Shown: positions 16,246 through 25,512, counted from the first letter of the stretch. The stretch: DNA of 50,793 nt from Spirochaetales bacterium (GCA_028532905.1 JAQQAM010000084.1:1-50793), one strand, 5' to 3'. The notes: generated by a model not told the origin, from the letters alone. Translations and numbers: made by a program.

Positions 16246-18453
16246 TTGTTCAATTTATCTCCAAAAAAAAGGAATTATGACAGCAAATACCGGGAAATAC
16301 TGATCACAATCATAACTGTCACCATAGTTCCTATTATTGTTATTAATGCGGTTTTTCATTTCTACAATATAAGCCGCTTTGAAAAATCCTATATGGATGT
16401 AAAAGTCTCCCAGTTGAAGCAGTCGGGGACCTCTGCCAAGGAGGTGGTGAAACACGTCGATATTCTTATGAATATCCTGGGGCAGAATGAAGAGATCATA
16501 AATTTTATTGTAAATCCTGATGAGAGTGATTTTAATACTCTGGCCCGGATTCATAATGCCCTCAATGATTTTATAATTTCAGGACAGAATATCCATTCCA
16601 TCTACATCTACTCCAAGACATCAGGGCTGATCATCAGCTCTGACAGCGGGCTGCATAGAATCCAGGACTTTTTCGACACTGACTGGATTGATAACTTCGA
16701 TACCCATTTTCTGGGCCGGGAAAATCTGGAAACCCGGAAGGTGATGATTGACGGAAAACCCTTCCACTTCGTCTCTTTCATGCGGAACCTTCCTCTGGGC
16801 ACCTGGAGCAAAATCGGGGGGATAGTTGTTAATATCAATGAAAGCAAATTTCATGAAGACATATTCCACTCCGGAAACGATACATCCCGGGGCTTCATAA
16901 TAAATACCGAGGGAAACATCATATCCCATTACAATAAGAGTCAGCTGGGACAGCTCTACTGGAATGATCTGAATGCCGCACAGGACCGGAATATCATCCT
17001 CTTCAACCGGAACCGGACCATACCCCTATACGTAAAGGATGATTACAGCAAATGGGGACTGGTCTTCGAAGTGGATGTCAGCGAGATAGTCCGCTCTGTC
17101 CGGAACTATCTGATTTTCACTCTTCTGGTTTTTCTTATAGTCATTGTCATTATCATTGTGATGGATATTAAACTCTCCCGGCAGTTCTATCTGCCTGTAA
17201 AGCTCCTGGGGGATGTGAAAGAGGATTTCGAGTACGCCAAACCCCTGATTGAGGGAAAAATTCTGAATAATATTATCCAGAACCGTTACAGCAGTGAACA
17301 GAACATTCTCAAAGATCTGGAAATTATTGATCTGGACATATCAAAATCACCCAATGTGATTATCCTTATCGCCATAGACAGATACCGGGAACTGATCGAT
17401 AAAGAGGAATACGAATCCCTTGCTATGCTGAAGTTGTCTCTCCGGCAGAGTCTTTTCAGTATACTGGATGACAGTGCCTCCACCTATCTGTACAGCGAAG
17501 TGGAGCGGGATCAGATCTGTCTGCTGATCAATCTGACCGACAAGGCTCTGATCGAGCAGCAGGAGAACCTTCTGAAACTGGCGGAGGAGATCCGCAGTCA
17601 TGTGGCTGAGGAATTCCCTTTTACCGTGACCATCGGCATCGGCGATGTTTACAAAAAGATGAAGAATCTCCACCTCTCCTATCAGGAAGCCAAAAATGCT
17701 GTGGAGTACAAACTGGTCCACGGGCAGAGCAGGGTAATCCAGTATACGGACATAAAAAGGAGTGAAAATTCAGGTATCCGCTTCAAATCGCCCTATGAGA
17801 AACAAATCTTCCAGTCCATACAGCTGGGTCTGGCCGAAGAGATAGCTGAACAGGTGAAAAATCTATGCCGGGACATCAGAAAATCTGAAAATTACGATAT
17901 TGCCTTTCTCAAATACATTTTTGAAAGAATCACACATAACCTGCTGGAGAAGTTCTTCCCCGAATCAGGAACCGGAACCGATGGGAATGATACAGGTCTG
18001 ATTGAGGAGTTTCACAGACTGGAGACCATTGAAGACATTGAACGATGGATGACCGCTATCTGTCAGAAGCTGGCTGAAGAGAACAGCGGCAGCCGTTCCA
18101 CCGAGAACCAGGCGGCAGCCAGAAAAATCGGAGACTATATTGACCGGAATATTGCCAACAAGAATATATCTCTGGTAGATATAGGAGATGCTCTCGGATT
18201 GACCCCCAGTTACATCAGCCGGGTTTTTAAAGAGTCTTACGGTTACAATTATTTGGAGTATCTGAACCGCAGCCGTATAGAAAAAGCCAAGGAATACCTC
18301 AAATCTGAAGAACTCAGTATCAATGAAGTGGGTGAATCAGTGGGTTTTGCTTCCACCCAATCCTTCCTGCGGGTATTTCAGCGTTATGAAAAGACCTCCC
18401 CCGGGCGGTACAGAAAATCTCTGAATGAGAGGGACAGCAGTGAGCAGCAATAA
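16246..18453 (+). CDS. Membrane-bound AraC-family regulator with extracellular sensor domain
   Basis: 735 residues. One transmembrane helix near residues 17-36 (ILITIITVTIVPIIVINAVF) and a second near 287-308 (YLIFTLLVFLIVIVIIIV) enclose an extracytoplasmic Cache-like sensor. A cytoplasmic linker leads to a C-terminal AraC domain (about 625-725) with ISLVDIGDALGLTPSYISRV and SINEVGESVGFASTQSFLRV. Such one-component YesN-like proteins sense outside ligands and activate transport genes directly. The start is probably TTG at 16246, as no ATG lies before the first helix. It overlaps the DctP-like gene that follows and lies upstream of the TRAP operon, its likely target. Confidence 0.85.
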   Translation: MFNLSPKKRNYDSKYREILITIITVTIVPIIVINAVFHFYNISRFEKSYMDVKVSQLKQSGTSAKEVVKHVDILMNILGQNEEIINFIVNPDESDFNTLARIHNALNDFIISGQNIHSIYIYSKTSGLIISSDSGLHRIQDFFDTDWIDNFDTHFLGRENLETRKVMIDGKPFHFVSFMRNLPLGTWSKIGGIVVNINESKFHEDIFHSGNDTSRGFIINTEGNIISHYNKSQLGQLYWNDLNAAQDRNIILFNRNRTIPLYVKDDYSKWGLVFEVDVSEIVRSVRNYLIFTLLVFLIVIVIIIVMDIKLSRQFYLPVKLLGDVKEDFEYAKPLIEGKILNNIIQNRYSSEQNILKDLEIIDLDISKSPNVIILIAIDRYRELIDKEEYESLAMLKLSLRQSLFSILDDSASTYLYSEVERDQICLLINLTDKALIEQQENLLKLAEEIRSHVAEEFPFTVTIGIGDVYKKMKNLHLSYQEAKNAVEYKLVHGQSRVIQYTDIKRSENSGIRFKSPYEKQIFQSIQLGLAEEIAEQVKNLCRDIRKSENYDIAFLKYIFERITHNLLEKFFPESGTGTDGNDTGLIEEFHRLETIEDIERWMTAICQKLAEENSGSRSTENQAAARKIGDYIDRNIANKNISLVDIGDALGLTPSYISRVFKESYGYNYLEYLNRSRIEKAKEYLKSEELSINEVGESVGFASTQSFLRVFQRYEKTSPGRYRKSLNERDSSEQQ

Positions 18454-19474
18454 CAAATTACGGATTCTGACACTTCTGATATCTTCAGCACTGCTTCTGT
18501 TTATTCTCCTGATTATCTTTGCCTTCGGCAGAAGAAGCAGTCTGGTTCAGAGCGATTACGATCTTCCCGATAAGGTCATCGAGTTGAATAACAGTACTGA
18601 AGATTTCCATATATTCAAAATCGCCCACTCCATGCCCGTATCCCATCCCCAGAATACCGCCTTAAGAGAAAAGATCAGTTTCGAAATTCAGAAGAACCAG
18701 TCGGTCAGCATAATTCCCGAGATTTACCACTCCAGACAGCTGGGTTCTCCGGCCAGTCTGTGGCATGCTGTTCAGAAAGGGACAGTGGAAATGATTCTGA
18801 TAACGGCTGACAATCTGTGGGAGATTCCCGAATTGTCCCTTTTCTCCATCCCCTATCTGTTTAACTCCTACTCCGAACTGCAGTCCTTTATGAATCTTGA
18901 ATCTGTAGAAAAGGCCATGATTTCCCTGTTCAGAAAAAAGGGGGTCATGTATATGGGTTGGAGTTTTGATAACCACTCCCATATTATCAGAACCGGCACA
19001 GAGCAAACCGGTCTGCCATCTCTGGGACTGGAGCATCAGAATGAATACCTGGAGCGCTATCTGAAGGAAGCCGGATTTCGGGCTTTTGATTTCAGGGATT
19101 CCGTACAGACAACACAATTCAGGAACCTTCCTTTTGCCTTTATGGAGGTTTCCAGCGAAGAGTTGTACGGGAAAGAGGGGGGAATCGATTTAGAAGGAAT
19201 TGAACTGCGGAATTTTCTCCTTTCTCCGTGTTTATATCTGATCAATCAGGAATTCTGGGACAACCTGAGTCCTATGGAGCGGGTCCTGCTGAGGACTGCT
19301 GTAAATGATTCTCTGGAGTATCAGAAAGAGCTTGTCCTGAATCAGGAAGATATGTTTCAGCAGTACTTTGATAAAGAGTTCAGTAAACCCGATGTTTCCT
19401 ACAGATTTAACTCCCGGATTTATGAATCCTGGAAATCGGAACATGGTGTACTCTTCCCTGAAGGTCTCAGATAA
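18440..19474 (+). CDS. Membrane-anchored DctP-like (TRAP binding-protein family) protein, possible sensor partner
   Basis: About 344 residues. The GTG at 18440 has a GAGGG six bases upstream and is preferred to the ATG at 18425; either start lies inside the end of the AraC gene. An N-terminal helix (LTLLISSALLLFILLIIFAF) has no clear cleavage site and is followed by a DctP-like fold (FKIAHSMPVSHPQNTALREK; SRQLGSPASLWHAVQKGTVEM). The block that normally holds the ligand-binding Arg (G-x-K-x-R-x-P) is not recognisable here, unlike in the TRAP protein at 19666. Location beside the AraC sensor suggests it presents or senses the TRAP substrate rather than transporting it; this is inference. Confidence 0.75.
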   Translation: MSSNNKLRILTLLISSALLLFILLIIFAFGRRSSLVQSDYDLPDKVIELNNSTEDFHIFKIAHSMPVSHPQNTALREKISFEIQKNQSVSIIPEIYHSRQLGSPASLWHAVQKGTVEMILITADNLWEIPELSLFSIPYLFNSYSELQSFMNLESVEKAMISLFRKKGVMYMGWSFDNHSHIIRTGTEQTGLPSLGLEHQNEYLERYLKEAGFRAFDFRDSVQTTQFRNLPFAFMEVSSEELYGKEGGIDLEGIELRNFLLSPCLYLINQEFWDNLSPMERVLLRTAVNDSLEYQKELVLNQEDMFQQYFDKEFSKPDVSYRFNSRIYESWKSEHGVLFPEGLR

Positions 19475-19488
19475 TCCCCATTATCCAA

Positions 19489-19522
19489 ATGAACAGTTTT
19501 TATCATTATGAACAGTTCTTAT
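19489..19522 (+). promoter_or_regulatory. Direct repeat, possible AraC-type activator site upstream of TRAP operon
   Basis: ATGAACAGTTTTTAT (19489-19503) and ATGAACAGTTCTTAT (19508-19522) match at 14 of 15 positions and start 19 bases apart, about two helical turns. A degraded third copy (TTCACAGTTTTAC) lies near 19572. Further down is TTGACA (19597-19602) with no good -10, as expected for an activated promoter. The membrane AraC protein is the natural candidate binder. Confidence 0.5.
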
Positions 19523-19665
19523 ACTGAACCGGAAAACAGCGGGACATCGGTTAACAATCTTTTAACAGCAATTCACAGTTTTACCCATCGTATTTATTGA
19601 CAATTTACAACTCTTCAGATCCGCCCTTAAGCTGATCCTAACAAAAAAAATTGGAGGGACGATCA

Positions 19666-20661
19666 ATGAAGAGAATCGTTTTACTAAGCCTGATACTGTC
19701 AACAGTATTATTATTCAATGTATCCGCACAGGGAGATCAGGATACAGGAGCAACAGAAAAATATGTTCTGAAGCTCGCCCATGTACTTCCCACTGACCAT
19801 CTGAATCATAAAACAGCCCTTAAATTCGGGGAAATGGTAAAAGAGAGAACAAACGGACAAGTAGAAATTGAGGTTTATCCTGCCAGCCAGCTGGGTAATG
19901 AAAAGGAAATTACCGATGCCGTTGCCATGGGAACACTGGATTTCGCACTCTGCGGATTCGGCGAAGTTGCCAAACGCTACTCTCCCGCTCTTATCTTTGA
20001 CGGTCCCTTTATCTTCAGAGACAGAGAGCACCAGGCCCGTGTCTATAAAAGTGAGGTTTTTGATGAGCTGATGGATGAGATGGAATCTGTCGGAATCGCC
20101 ATGGTATCACCCGGTTACTACGGTACAAGACACGTGACCACAACTGATACAAAGGTCATGACCCCCGTCGACCTGAACGGCAAGAAACTGAGATGTCCCG
20201 ACCAGCCCATGTTCGTAGGTGTAACCACCGTTATGGGTGCCACCCCTACTCCCATGGCTTTTGCCGAAGTATACCTTGCACTTCAACAGGGAGTTGCCGA
20301 CGGTCAGGAAAATCCCGCTGCCGCCATCACCTCCATGAAGTTCTATGAAGTACAGAATTACCTGGTGAAAACCGGACATATCATTCAGGGAAATCATGTT
20401 TTCGGAAGCACCAAAACTCTTGCCAAACTTCCTGAAGACATCAGACAGGTTATCGATGAAGTGGGTGCCGAAGTATCCGAATGGGCCATTCAGGAATCCT
20501 TCCGTATTGAAGATGAACTCCTTGCCGGTCTTGCAAGCAAGGGTATGACTATCATCGAACCCGATCTTGATGCCTTTGTAGCCGCTGCCCAGCCTCTCTA
20601 TGATGAGTATGAAAGCAAATGGGGAGAAGGTCTCCTTGAGAAAATCAGAACCGTAAAATAA
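19666..20661 (+). CDS. dctP: TRAP transporter substrate-binding protein DctP family
   Basis: 331 residues from the ATG at 19666, which has GGAGG eight bases upstream; an in-frame TTG at 19651 overlaps that site and is rejected. A signal peptide (MKRIVLLSLILSTVLLFNVSA) is followed by family blocks: LKLAHVLPTDHLNH, VYPASQLGNEKE, LNGKKLRCPDQP with the ligand Arg at about 176, and ALQQGVADGQENP. It binds an anionic substrate, usually an organic or sugar acid, in the periplasm and delivers it to DctQM. A terminator-like hairpin follows, so it is probably made in excess of the membrane subunits. Confidence 0.95.
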   Translation: MKRIVLLSLILSTVLLFNVSAQGDQDTGATEKYVLKLAHVLPTDHLNHKTALKFGEMVKERTNGQVEIEVYPASQLGNEKEITDAVAMGTLDFALCGFGEVAKRYSPALIFDGPFIFRDREHQARVYKSEVFDELMDEMESVGIAMVSPGYYGTRHVTTTDTKVMTPVDLNGKKLRCPDQPMFVGVTTVMGATPTPMAFAEVYLALQQGVADGQENPAAAITSMKFYEVQNYLVKTGHIIQGNHVFGSTKTLAKLPEDIRQVIDEVGAEVSEWAIQESFRIEDELLAGLASKGMTIIEPDLDAFVAAAQPLYDEYESKWGEGLLEKIRTVK

Positions 20662-20680
20662 TTACTGCCCATTATGATTC

Positions 20681-20716
20681 GACCGTGTCCCCGGAATCCA
20701 CGGGGGCCGGTCTTTT
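20681..20716 (+). terminator. Attenuator between dctP and dctQ
   Basis: GACCG-TGT-CCCC and GGGG-GC-CGGTC pair around a 9-base loop and are followed at once by TTTTAAAT. The shape is a rho-independent terminator inside the operon, with dctQ starting 25 bases later. It would lower expression of the membrane subunits relative to the binding protein. Confidence 0.7.
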
Positions 20717-20740
20717 AAATACCAAATCAAGGTTGAAAAA

Positions 20741-21271
20741 ATGAATACCATAAAAAACATCCTTAATAAACTGGATAAGCTTTCGGACTACTTTTTAATG
20801 CTCTGCCTGGGAATAATGGGTGTTGTTCTGTTTATGCAGGTTGTATTTCGCTATGTACTGAAAGATCCTCTTATCTGGAGTGAGGAAGCTGCCAGATATC
20901 TGCATGTATGGATCACATTGTTCGGAATCAGATTCGGACTGAAAAACAAGGCTCATCTGAATGTGTCCTTCTTCTTTAACAAGTTCAATCAGAAAGTTCA
21001 GAGCTTTATCAAGCTCTTTACAGATATATTTATCATCATCTGCATCATTATCTACCTGCCGGGAGCCCTGCTCTTTGTTCAGGATCAGAAGCTCATTGTC
21101 TCCTCCGCCATGGGAGTCAATATGGGATTGGTCTACGTTCCCGCGATCCTCGGCTTTATATCAGCCATCTTCTATCTGCTGAATGAATGCTTTAAATCGC
21201 TCACAGCCATTCTTGGAAAGATGGAATCCGAGACCGGTCCTGAAAAGGACGCCATACAGGAGGTGGTGTAA
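20741..21271 (+). CDS. dctQ: TRAP transporter small permease DctQ
   Basis: 176 residues with four hydrophobic helices and the DctQ signature region FRYVLKDPLIWSEEAARYLHVW. It forms the small membrane part of a sodium-driven TRAP carrier with DctM. Its stop TAA overlaps the dctM ATG (TAATG), so translation is coupled. Confidence 0.93.
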   Translation: MNTIKNILNKLDKLSDYFLMLCLGIMGVVLFMQVVFRYVLKDPLIWSEEAARYLHVWITLFGIRFGLKNKAHLNVSFFFNKFNQKVQSFIKLFTDIFIIICIIIYLPGALLFVQDQKLIVSSAMGVNMGLVYVPAILGFISAIFYLLNECFKSLTAILGKMESETGPEKDAIQEVV

Positions 21272-22542
21272 TGTTAGTACTCTTCGGAATCTTTTTTACC
21301 CTTTTAATTCTGGGAACCCCCATAGCCTTTGCTCTATTCGGAAGTTCCATCATGTATATGGTTATCAATGATCTGCCTGTCCAGATGGCAGCAGCCCGTC
21401 TGGTATCCGGTCCCGACTCCTTCCCCCTTCTGGCGATAGCCTTTTTTGTGCTGGCCGGAAGCATTATGAACTCTGCCGGGATAACCAAAAGGATTTTCGC
21501 CTTTGCCGAACATCTGGTAGGTCATTTCACTGGCGGTCTGGGACATGCCAACGTTCTGGCCAGTATTATATTCTCCGGGATGTCCGGTTCCGCCGCTGCT
21601 GACGTCGGGGGACTGGGAGCCATTGAACTGCAGGCCATGAAGGAAGCCGGTTACGAGGAAGACTTCAGTCTGGCTGTTACAGGCGGATCATCCATTATAG
21701 GCCCCATCATTCCCCCAAGTATCCCAGCTGTTGTCTTCGGAGTCGCATCGGGAGTCTCTATCGGACGTCTTTTTGTGGCCGGAATCGTCCCCGGACTTCT
21801 GATGGCTCTTGGAATGTCCTGCCTCATCTACTTTCAGTGTAAAAGAAAGACGGATTACCAGAAGCTGGAACGGGCTTCATTCAAAACCATAGCCCGGTCT
21901 TTCAAAGAGTCCTTTTTCCCTCTGATGACCCCTGTCATCATTATGGGTGGAATCATCGGTGGGATCTTCACTCCAACCGAAGCGGCTATCATTGCCGTAT
22001 TCTATGCTCTGATTCTGGGTTTTGCCTACAAATCCATTACAGTAAAAGACCTCCCCCATTTCCTGAAAGAGACTCTGAATACCACCATTGGAATCCTCTT
22101 TATCATTGCCTCAGCCACCCTCTTTGCCTGGGTACTAACCATATCCCAGTTTCCCCAGAGTTTTACTACCGCCTTTCTGGGATTTGTCACCAGCAAATGG
22201 ATGGCCCTGATCCTGATCAATATACTGCTGCTGATTGTGGGCTGTTTTATGGAAACCACTCCGGCCCAGATGATTCTGGTCCCCATCCTCCTGCCCATCG
22301 TCGTGTCTCTGGGAGTCGATCCTGTACACTTCGGAATCATCATGATCCTCAACCTGATGATCGGTCTGATGACACCCCCTCTGGGTCTGGTTCTGTTTGT
22401 TCTGTCCAGCGTTTCCAAGGTCTCCATCGAGAAACTTTCGAAAGCTGTACTGCCCTATATTCTGGTCATCGGGATTGTCCTGCTGATCATCACATTCACA
22501 CCGCAGATTGTTCTGTTCCTGCCCAATATGGTGTACGGCTGA
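21271..22542 (+). CDS. dctM: TRAP transporter large permease DctM
   Basis: 423 residues, about a dozen transmembrane helices, with typical DctM blocks: LFGSSIMYMV near the start, SGMSGSAAADVGGLGAIE, GIIGGIFTPTEAAIIAVFYA and METTPAQMILVPILLPI. It is the ion-coupled transport channel. Directly coupled to dctQ and followed after 32 bases by the dehydrogenase gene. Confidence 0.95.
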   Translation: MLVLFGIFFTLLILGTPIAFALFGSSIMYMVINDLPVQMAAARLVSGPDSFPLLAIAFFVLAGSIMNSAGITKRIFAFAEHLVGHFTGGLGHANVLASIIFSGMSGSAAADVGGLGAIELQAMKEAGYEEDFSLAVTGGSSIIGPIIPPSIPAVVFGVASGVSIGRLFVAGIVPGLLMALGMSCLIYFQCKRKTDYQKLERASFKTIARSFKESFFPLMTPVIIMGGIIGGIFTPTEAAIIAVFYALILGFAYKSITVKDLPHFLKETLNTTIGILFIIASATLFAWVLTISQFPQSFTTAFLGFVTSKWMALILINILLLIVGCFMETTPAQMILVPILLPIVVSLGVDPVHFGIIMILNLMIGLMTPPLGLVLFVLSSVSKVSIEKLSKAVLPYILVIGIVLLIITFTPQIVLFLPNMVYG

Positions 22543-22574
22543 TCGGTCTGAATACAAGAGATAAGAGGTAAATT

Positions 22575-23597
22575 ATGCTGCAGGTTAAAATGCCGGAAGC
22601 CTATAAAATCGAAAATCTGGACATTCCGGTTCCTGAAATCAAAGATCATGAAGTCCTGATCAAAATGAAAACCATTGGAATATGCGGTTCCGATATCCAG
22701 ATCTACCATGGTCTTCACAAGTATATGTCGTTCCCTGTTGTACAGGGGCATGAAGGAGCCGGAATTATTGAAAAGACCGGGGCTGCTGTCACTCAATTCA
22801 AGGCGGGTGACAAGGTGACCATTCAGCCCCAGATCTTCTGTGGAGAATGTCAGCCCTGCCTGTCGGGAAACGAGAATGTCTGCGAAAATATTGCTGTCTA
22901 CGGCGTTCATACGGACGGAATGGCCCAGGACTATATTGCCATGCCCGAATCGGTTGTAGTTAAACTGTCCGATTCCATGGACTATGAAACAGGAGCCTTT
23001 GTTGAACCTGTATCCGTAGCTGTCGGCGCCATCCGAAGATGCGGGGATGTTATGGGTCAGAATATTGTTGTTCTGGGGGCCGGCCCCATCGGAAACCTGG
23101 TCGCTCAGGTAGCCGATGCTGACGGAGCCGAGGTTCTTATTACCGATATCAACGACAAGAAGCTGAAACTGGCTGAAGAGTGCGGTATTCCCCACACCCG
23201 GAACACAAAAGACACGGATCTGAGAACTGCTATCGCCGATCAGTTCGGGAAAAGGGGTGCGGATATTATCATCGACTGTGCAGCCGTCACCCCCAGTATT
23301 CTGTCAGCCATCAATGCAGCCCGCCCCGCATCAAAAATTGTTGTTGTAGGAAACTTCAAGAAGCCCGTCGAAATTGAGCTGCCCATGATCCAGAGACAGT
23401 CCATCGACATCATCGGAGTGATGATGTATGTCCGCAGGGACTATGAAAAAGCCATCAGACTGATGAGTGAGGGAAGAGTGGTTGTAGACAAAATGGTCAC
23501 CACATCCTACCCCGTCACAGATTTTGAAAAAGCATACAGATTTATTGATGAGAATCCTCTGGATGTAATGAAGATTCTTATGAAATTCAATGACTAG
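22575..23597 (+). CDS. Zinc-dependent NAD(P) alcohol/polyol dehydrogenase (sorbitol/threonine dehydrogenase-like)
   Basis: 340 residues of the medium-chain dehydrogenase family. Catalytic zinc ligands are likely C37 (GICGSD), H59-E60 (GHEGAG) and the Glu of FVEPVSV; structural zinc is held by C89, C92, C95 and C103. The coenzyme site is VVLGAGPIG, and the acidic ITDIND end of the second strand favours NAD over NADP. Expected to oxidise a hydroxyl of the TRAP substrate to a ketone, which the split transketolase could then cleave. Good ribosome site (AGAGGTAA) upstream. Confidence 0.9.
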   Translation: MLQVKMPEAYKIENLDIPVPEIKDHEVLIKMKTIGICGSDIQIYHGLHKYMSFPVVQGHEGAGIIEKTGAAVTQFKAGDKVTIQPQIFCGECQPCLSGNENVCENIAVYGVHTDGMAQDYIAMPESVVVKLSDSMDYETGAFVEPVSVAVGAIRRCGDVMGQNIVVLGAGPIGNLVAQVADADGAEVLITDINDKKLKLAEECGIPHTRNTKDTDLRTAIADQFGKRGADIIIDCAAVTPSILSAINAARPASKIVVVGNFKKPVEIELPMIQRQSIDIIGVMMYVRRDYEKAIRLMSEGRVVVDKMVTTSYPVTDFEKAYRFIDENPLDVMKILMKFND

Positions 23598-23611
23598 GAG
23601 AAGGTGAAAAA

Positions 23612-24463
23612 ATGAGTAAAATGACAGCAGAAGAACTGCAGAATCTGGCTCAGCAGTTTCGGATTGATATTATCAATACACTGCATGACAAAGGGTCTGG
23701 ACACTGGGGAGGTTCAGCCTCTGTAGCAGATATCCTGACAACCCTCTACTTCGACAGAATGAATGTGGACCCCGACAATCCCGGATGGGAAGAGCGGGAC
23801 AGACTGGTATTGAGTAAGGGACATGCGGCCCCTATCCTCTACCGGGTCCTTCAGGAAAAGGGATTTTTCAAGGACGGGCAGGACATGTCTCTCCTCAGAG
23901 AGATCAACAGTCCTCTGCAGGGACACCCCTGTATGCAGAAGACTCCCGGTGTGGATATGTCCACCGGTGCCCTGGGACACGGCCTCTCTGTTGCCCTGGG
24001 AATGAGCCTGATGTCGGAAAAAGCCGCCAATCCCTGGTGGACCTATGTGATTGTGGGAGAAGGCTGCCTTCAGGAAGGGCAGAGCTGGGAAGCCATTATG
24101 GCCGCCGGTAAATTTGCCCCCTCAAAACTCTGTCTGATTGTTGACTACAACAAGGTACAGCTGGACGGAAGCTGTGAAGAGATTATGCCTCTTGAACCTC
24201 TGGCTGACAAGTTCAAAGCCTTCAACTGGAATGTTGGCGGACAGTCCTATAACGGTCATGACGTAAATGAGATCCGGAATTCCTTTTCCTGGCTGGATGA
24301 ACAGACGGAAGGCCCCTGCGTCATTATTTATGACACAACCAAAGGAAAGGGTGTCTCCTTTATGGAAAACACCCATACCTGGCACGGTGCCCCCGTACAG
24401 GATGAACACCTCGCAATGGCGCTTCCCGAACTGGAAGCTGCCCTGACAATCAAGGGAGAGTAA
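23612..24463 (+). CDS. Transketolase, N-terminal (TPP-pyrophosphate-binding) subunit
   Basis: 283 residues equal to the N-terminal third of transketolase. Blocks include KGSGHWGGSASVADIL, RDRLVLSKGHAAPILY, GALGHGLSVALGMSL and the thiamine-pyrophosphate motif VGEGCLQEGQSWEA ending in DYNKVQLDG. The usual GDG at the start of that motif reads GEG (Glu150), a conservative but uncommon change at a metal-binding position. It must pair with the next gene to be active. The ketose it cleaves is expected to come from the neighbouring dehydrogenase. AGGAG precedes the ATG. Confidence 0.93.
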   Translation: MSKMTAEELQNLAQQFRIDIINTLHDKGSGHWGGSASVADILTTLYFDRMNVDPDNPGWEERDRLVLSKGHAAPILYRVLQEKGFFKDGQDMSLLREINSPLQGHPCMQKTPGVDMSTGALGHGLSVALGMSLMSEKAANPWWTYVIVGEGCLQEGQSWEAIMAAGKFAPSKLCLIVDYNKVQLDGSCEEIMPLEPLADKFKAFNWNVGGQSYNGHDVNEIRNSFSWLDEQTEGPCVIIYDTTKGKGVSFMENTHTWHGAPVQDEHLAMALPELEAALTIKGE

Positions 24464-24465
24464 GA

Positions 24466-25392
24466 ATGAGTAAAGCAATGAGAGAAGCCTTCGGAGAGGC
24501 TCTTGTAAGAATAGGAAAGACCAATGACAAGCTGGTGGTCCTGGACGCCGATGTGTCGGGAAGTACCAAAACAGGGCTCTTCGGGAAGGAGTTTCCCGAG
24601 CGTTTCTATAATATGGGTGTGGCCGAAGCCAATATGGCCGGAACTGCTGCGGGAATTGCCACCTGCGGCTACAGACCGGTGATCAGCGCCTTTGCCATCT
24701 TCCTGGCCCTCAAATCCACTGATCAGATCCGGAACGTCATCTGCTATAACAATCTGCCGGTGATTATTGCCGGAGGATATGCCGGGCTGTCTGACTCTTT
24801 TGACGGAGCCAGCCATCAGGCTCTGACAGATATTGCCATCATGCGGGCCATTCCCAATATGACAGTCATAGTCCCTGCAGACTCCTCCCAGGTGGAGGAA
24901 GCCGTTGAAGAAGCTCTGAAAATTGACGGACCTGTCTATATCCGTCTGTGCCGGAATCCCAGCCCCGATGTAGAGGGGAAAGGTCCTCTGAAAATAGGAA
25001 AGGCCGATCTGCTGATGGAAGGAGTGGATGTGACCATCGCCGCCTGCGGTGTGACAGTTCCTCTAGCCGTGGAAGCAGCAAAAGATCTGAAAAAAGAGGG
25101 GATCACAGCAGATGTCATTAATATGGCCACTGTGAAACCCCTGGACAGAGAGGCAGTGATCAAATCGATCAAAAAAACAGGATGTCTCCTCAGTGTGGAA
25201 GAACATTCTGTTATGGGAGGTCTGGGAAGCGCCATCAGCGAGGCTGTCACCAGGGAGTGTCCCGTTCCCATGGATTATGTGGGAATTGAGGATACCTTTA
25301 CCGAATCTGGGCCCTACAATCTGCTGATGGAGAAATACGGTATCAGTGTAGATGCCATTAAAGTGAAAGCCAAAGCTCTGGCATCAATATAG
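24466..25392 (+). CDS. Transketolase, C-terminal (pyrimidine-binding) subunit
   Basis: 308 residues covering the pyrimidine and C-terminal domains of transketolase. MGVAEANMAGTAAG carries the catalytic Glu that activates thiamine; SFDGASHQALTDIAIMR, PADSSQVEEAV and VEEHSVMGGLGSAISE are also characteristic. It starts 2 bases after the N-terminal subunit gene, so the two are made together. Last gene of the TRAP operon; a hairpin follows. Confidence 0.93.
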   Translation: MSKAMREAFGEALVRIGKTNDKLVVLDADVSGSTKTGLFGKEFPERFYNMGVAEANMAGTAAGIATCGYRPVISAFAIFLALKSTDQIRNVICYNNLPVIIAGGYAGLSDSFDGASHQALTDIAIMRAIPNMTVIVPADSSQVEEAVEEALKIDGPVYIRLCRNPSPDVEGKGPLKIGKADLLMEGVDVTIAACGVTVPLAVEAAKDLKKEGITADVINMATVKPLDREAVIKSIKKTGCLLSVEEHSVMGGLGSAISEAVTRECPVPMDYVGIEDTFTESGPYNLLMEKYGISVDAIKVKAKALASI

Positions 25393-25414
25393 TTTTTTCA
25401 TTAAATTTCTTTCT

Positions 25415-25441
25415 GAGGGAGCTGGAGATTTCGGCTCCCTC
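25415..25441. terminator. Hairpin after the TRAP/transketolase operon
   Basis: GAGGGAGC (25415-25422) and GCTCCCTC (25434-25441) form a perfect 8-base stem with an 11-base loop. It lies 23 bases after the transketolase stop. The following bases are CCTCATC rather than T-rich, so it may be a processed 3' end or a weak terminator. Confidence 0.5.
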
Positions 25442-25512
25442 CCTCATCTGTCCCTATCGACCCGTTCATTTTCTCTTTCGGATAATTTACTTTTACAAAA
25501 AAAACCCTTAGT

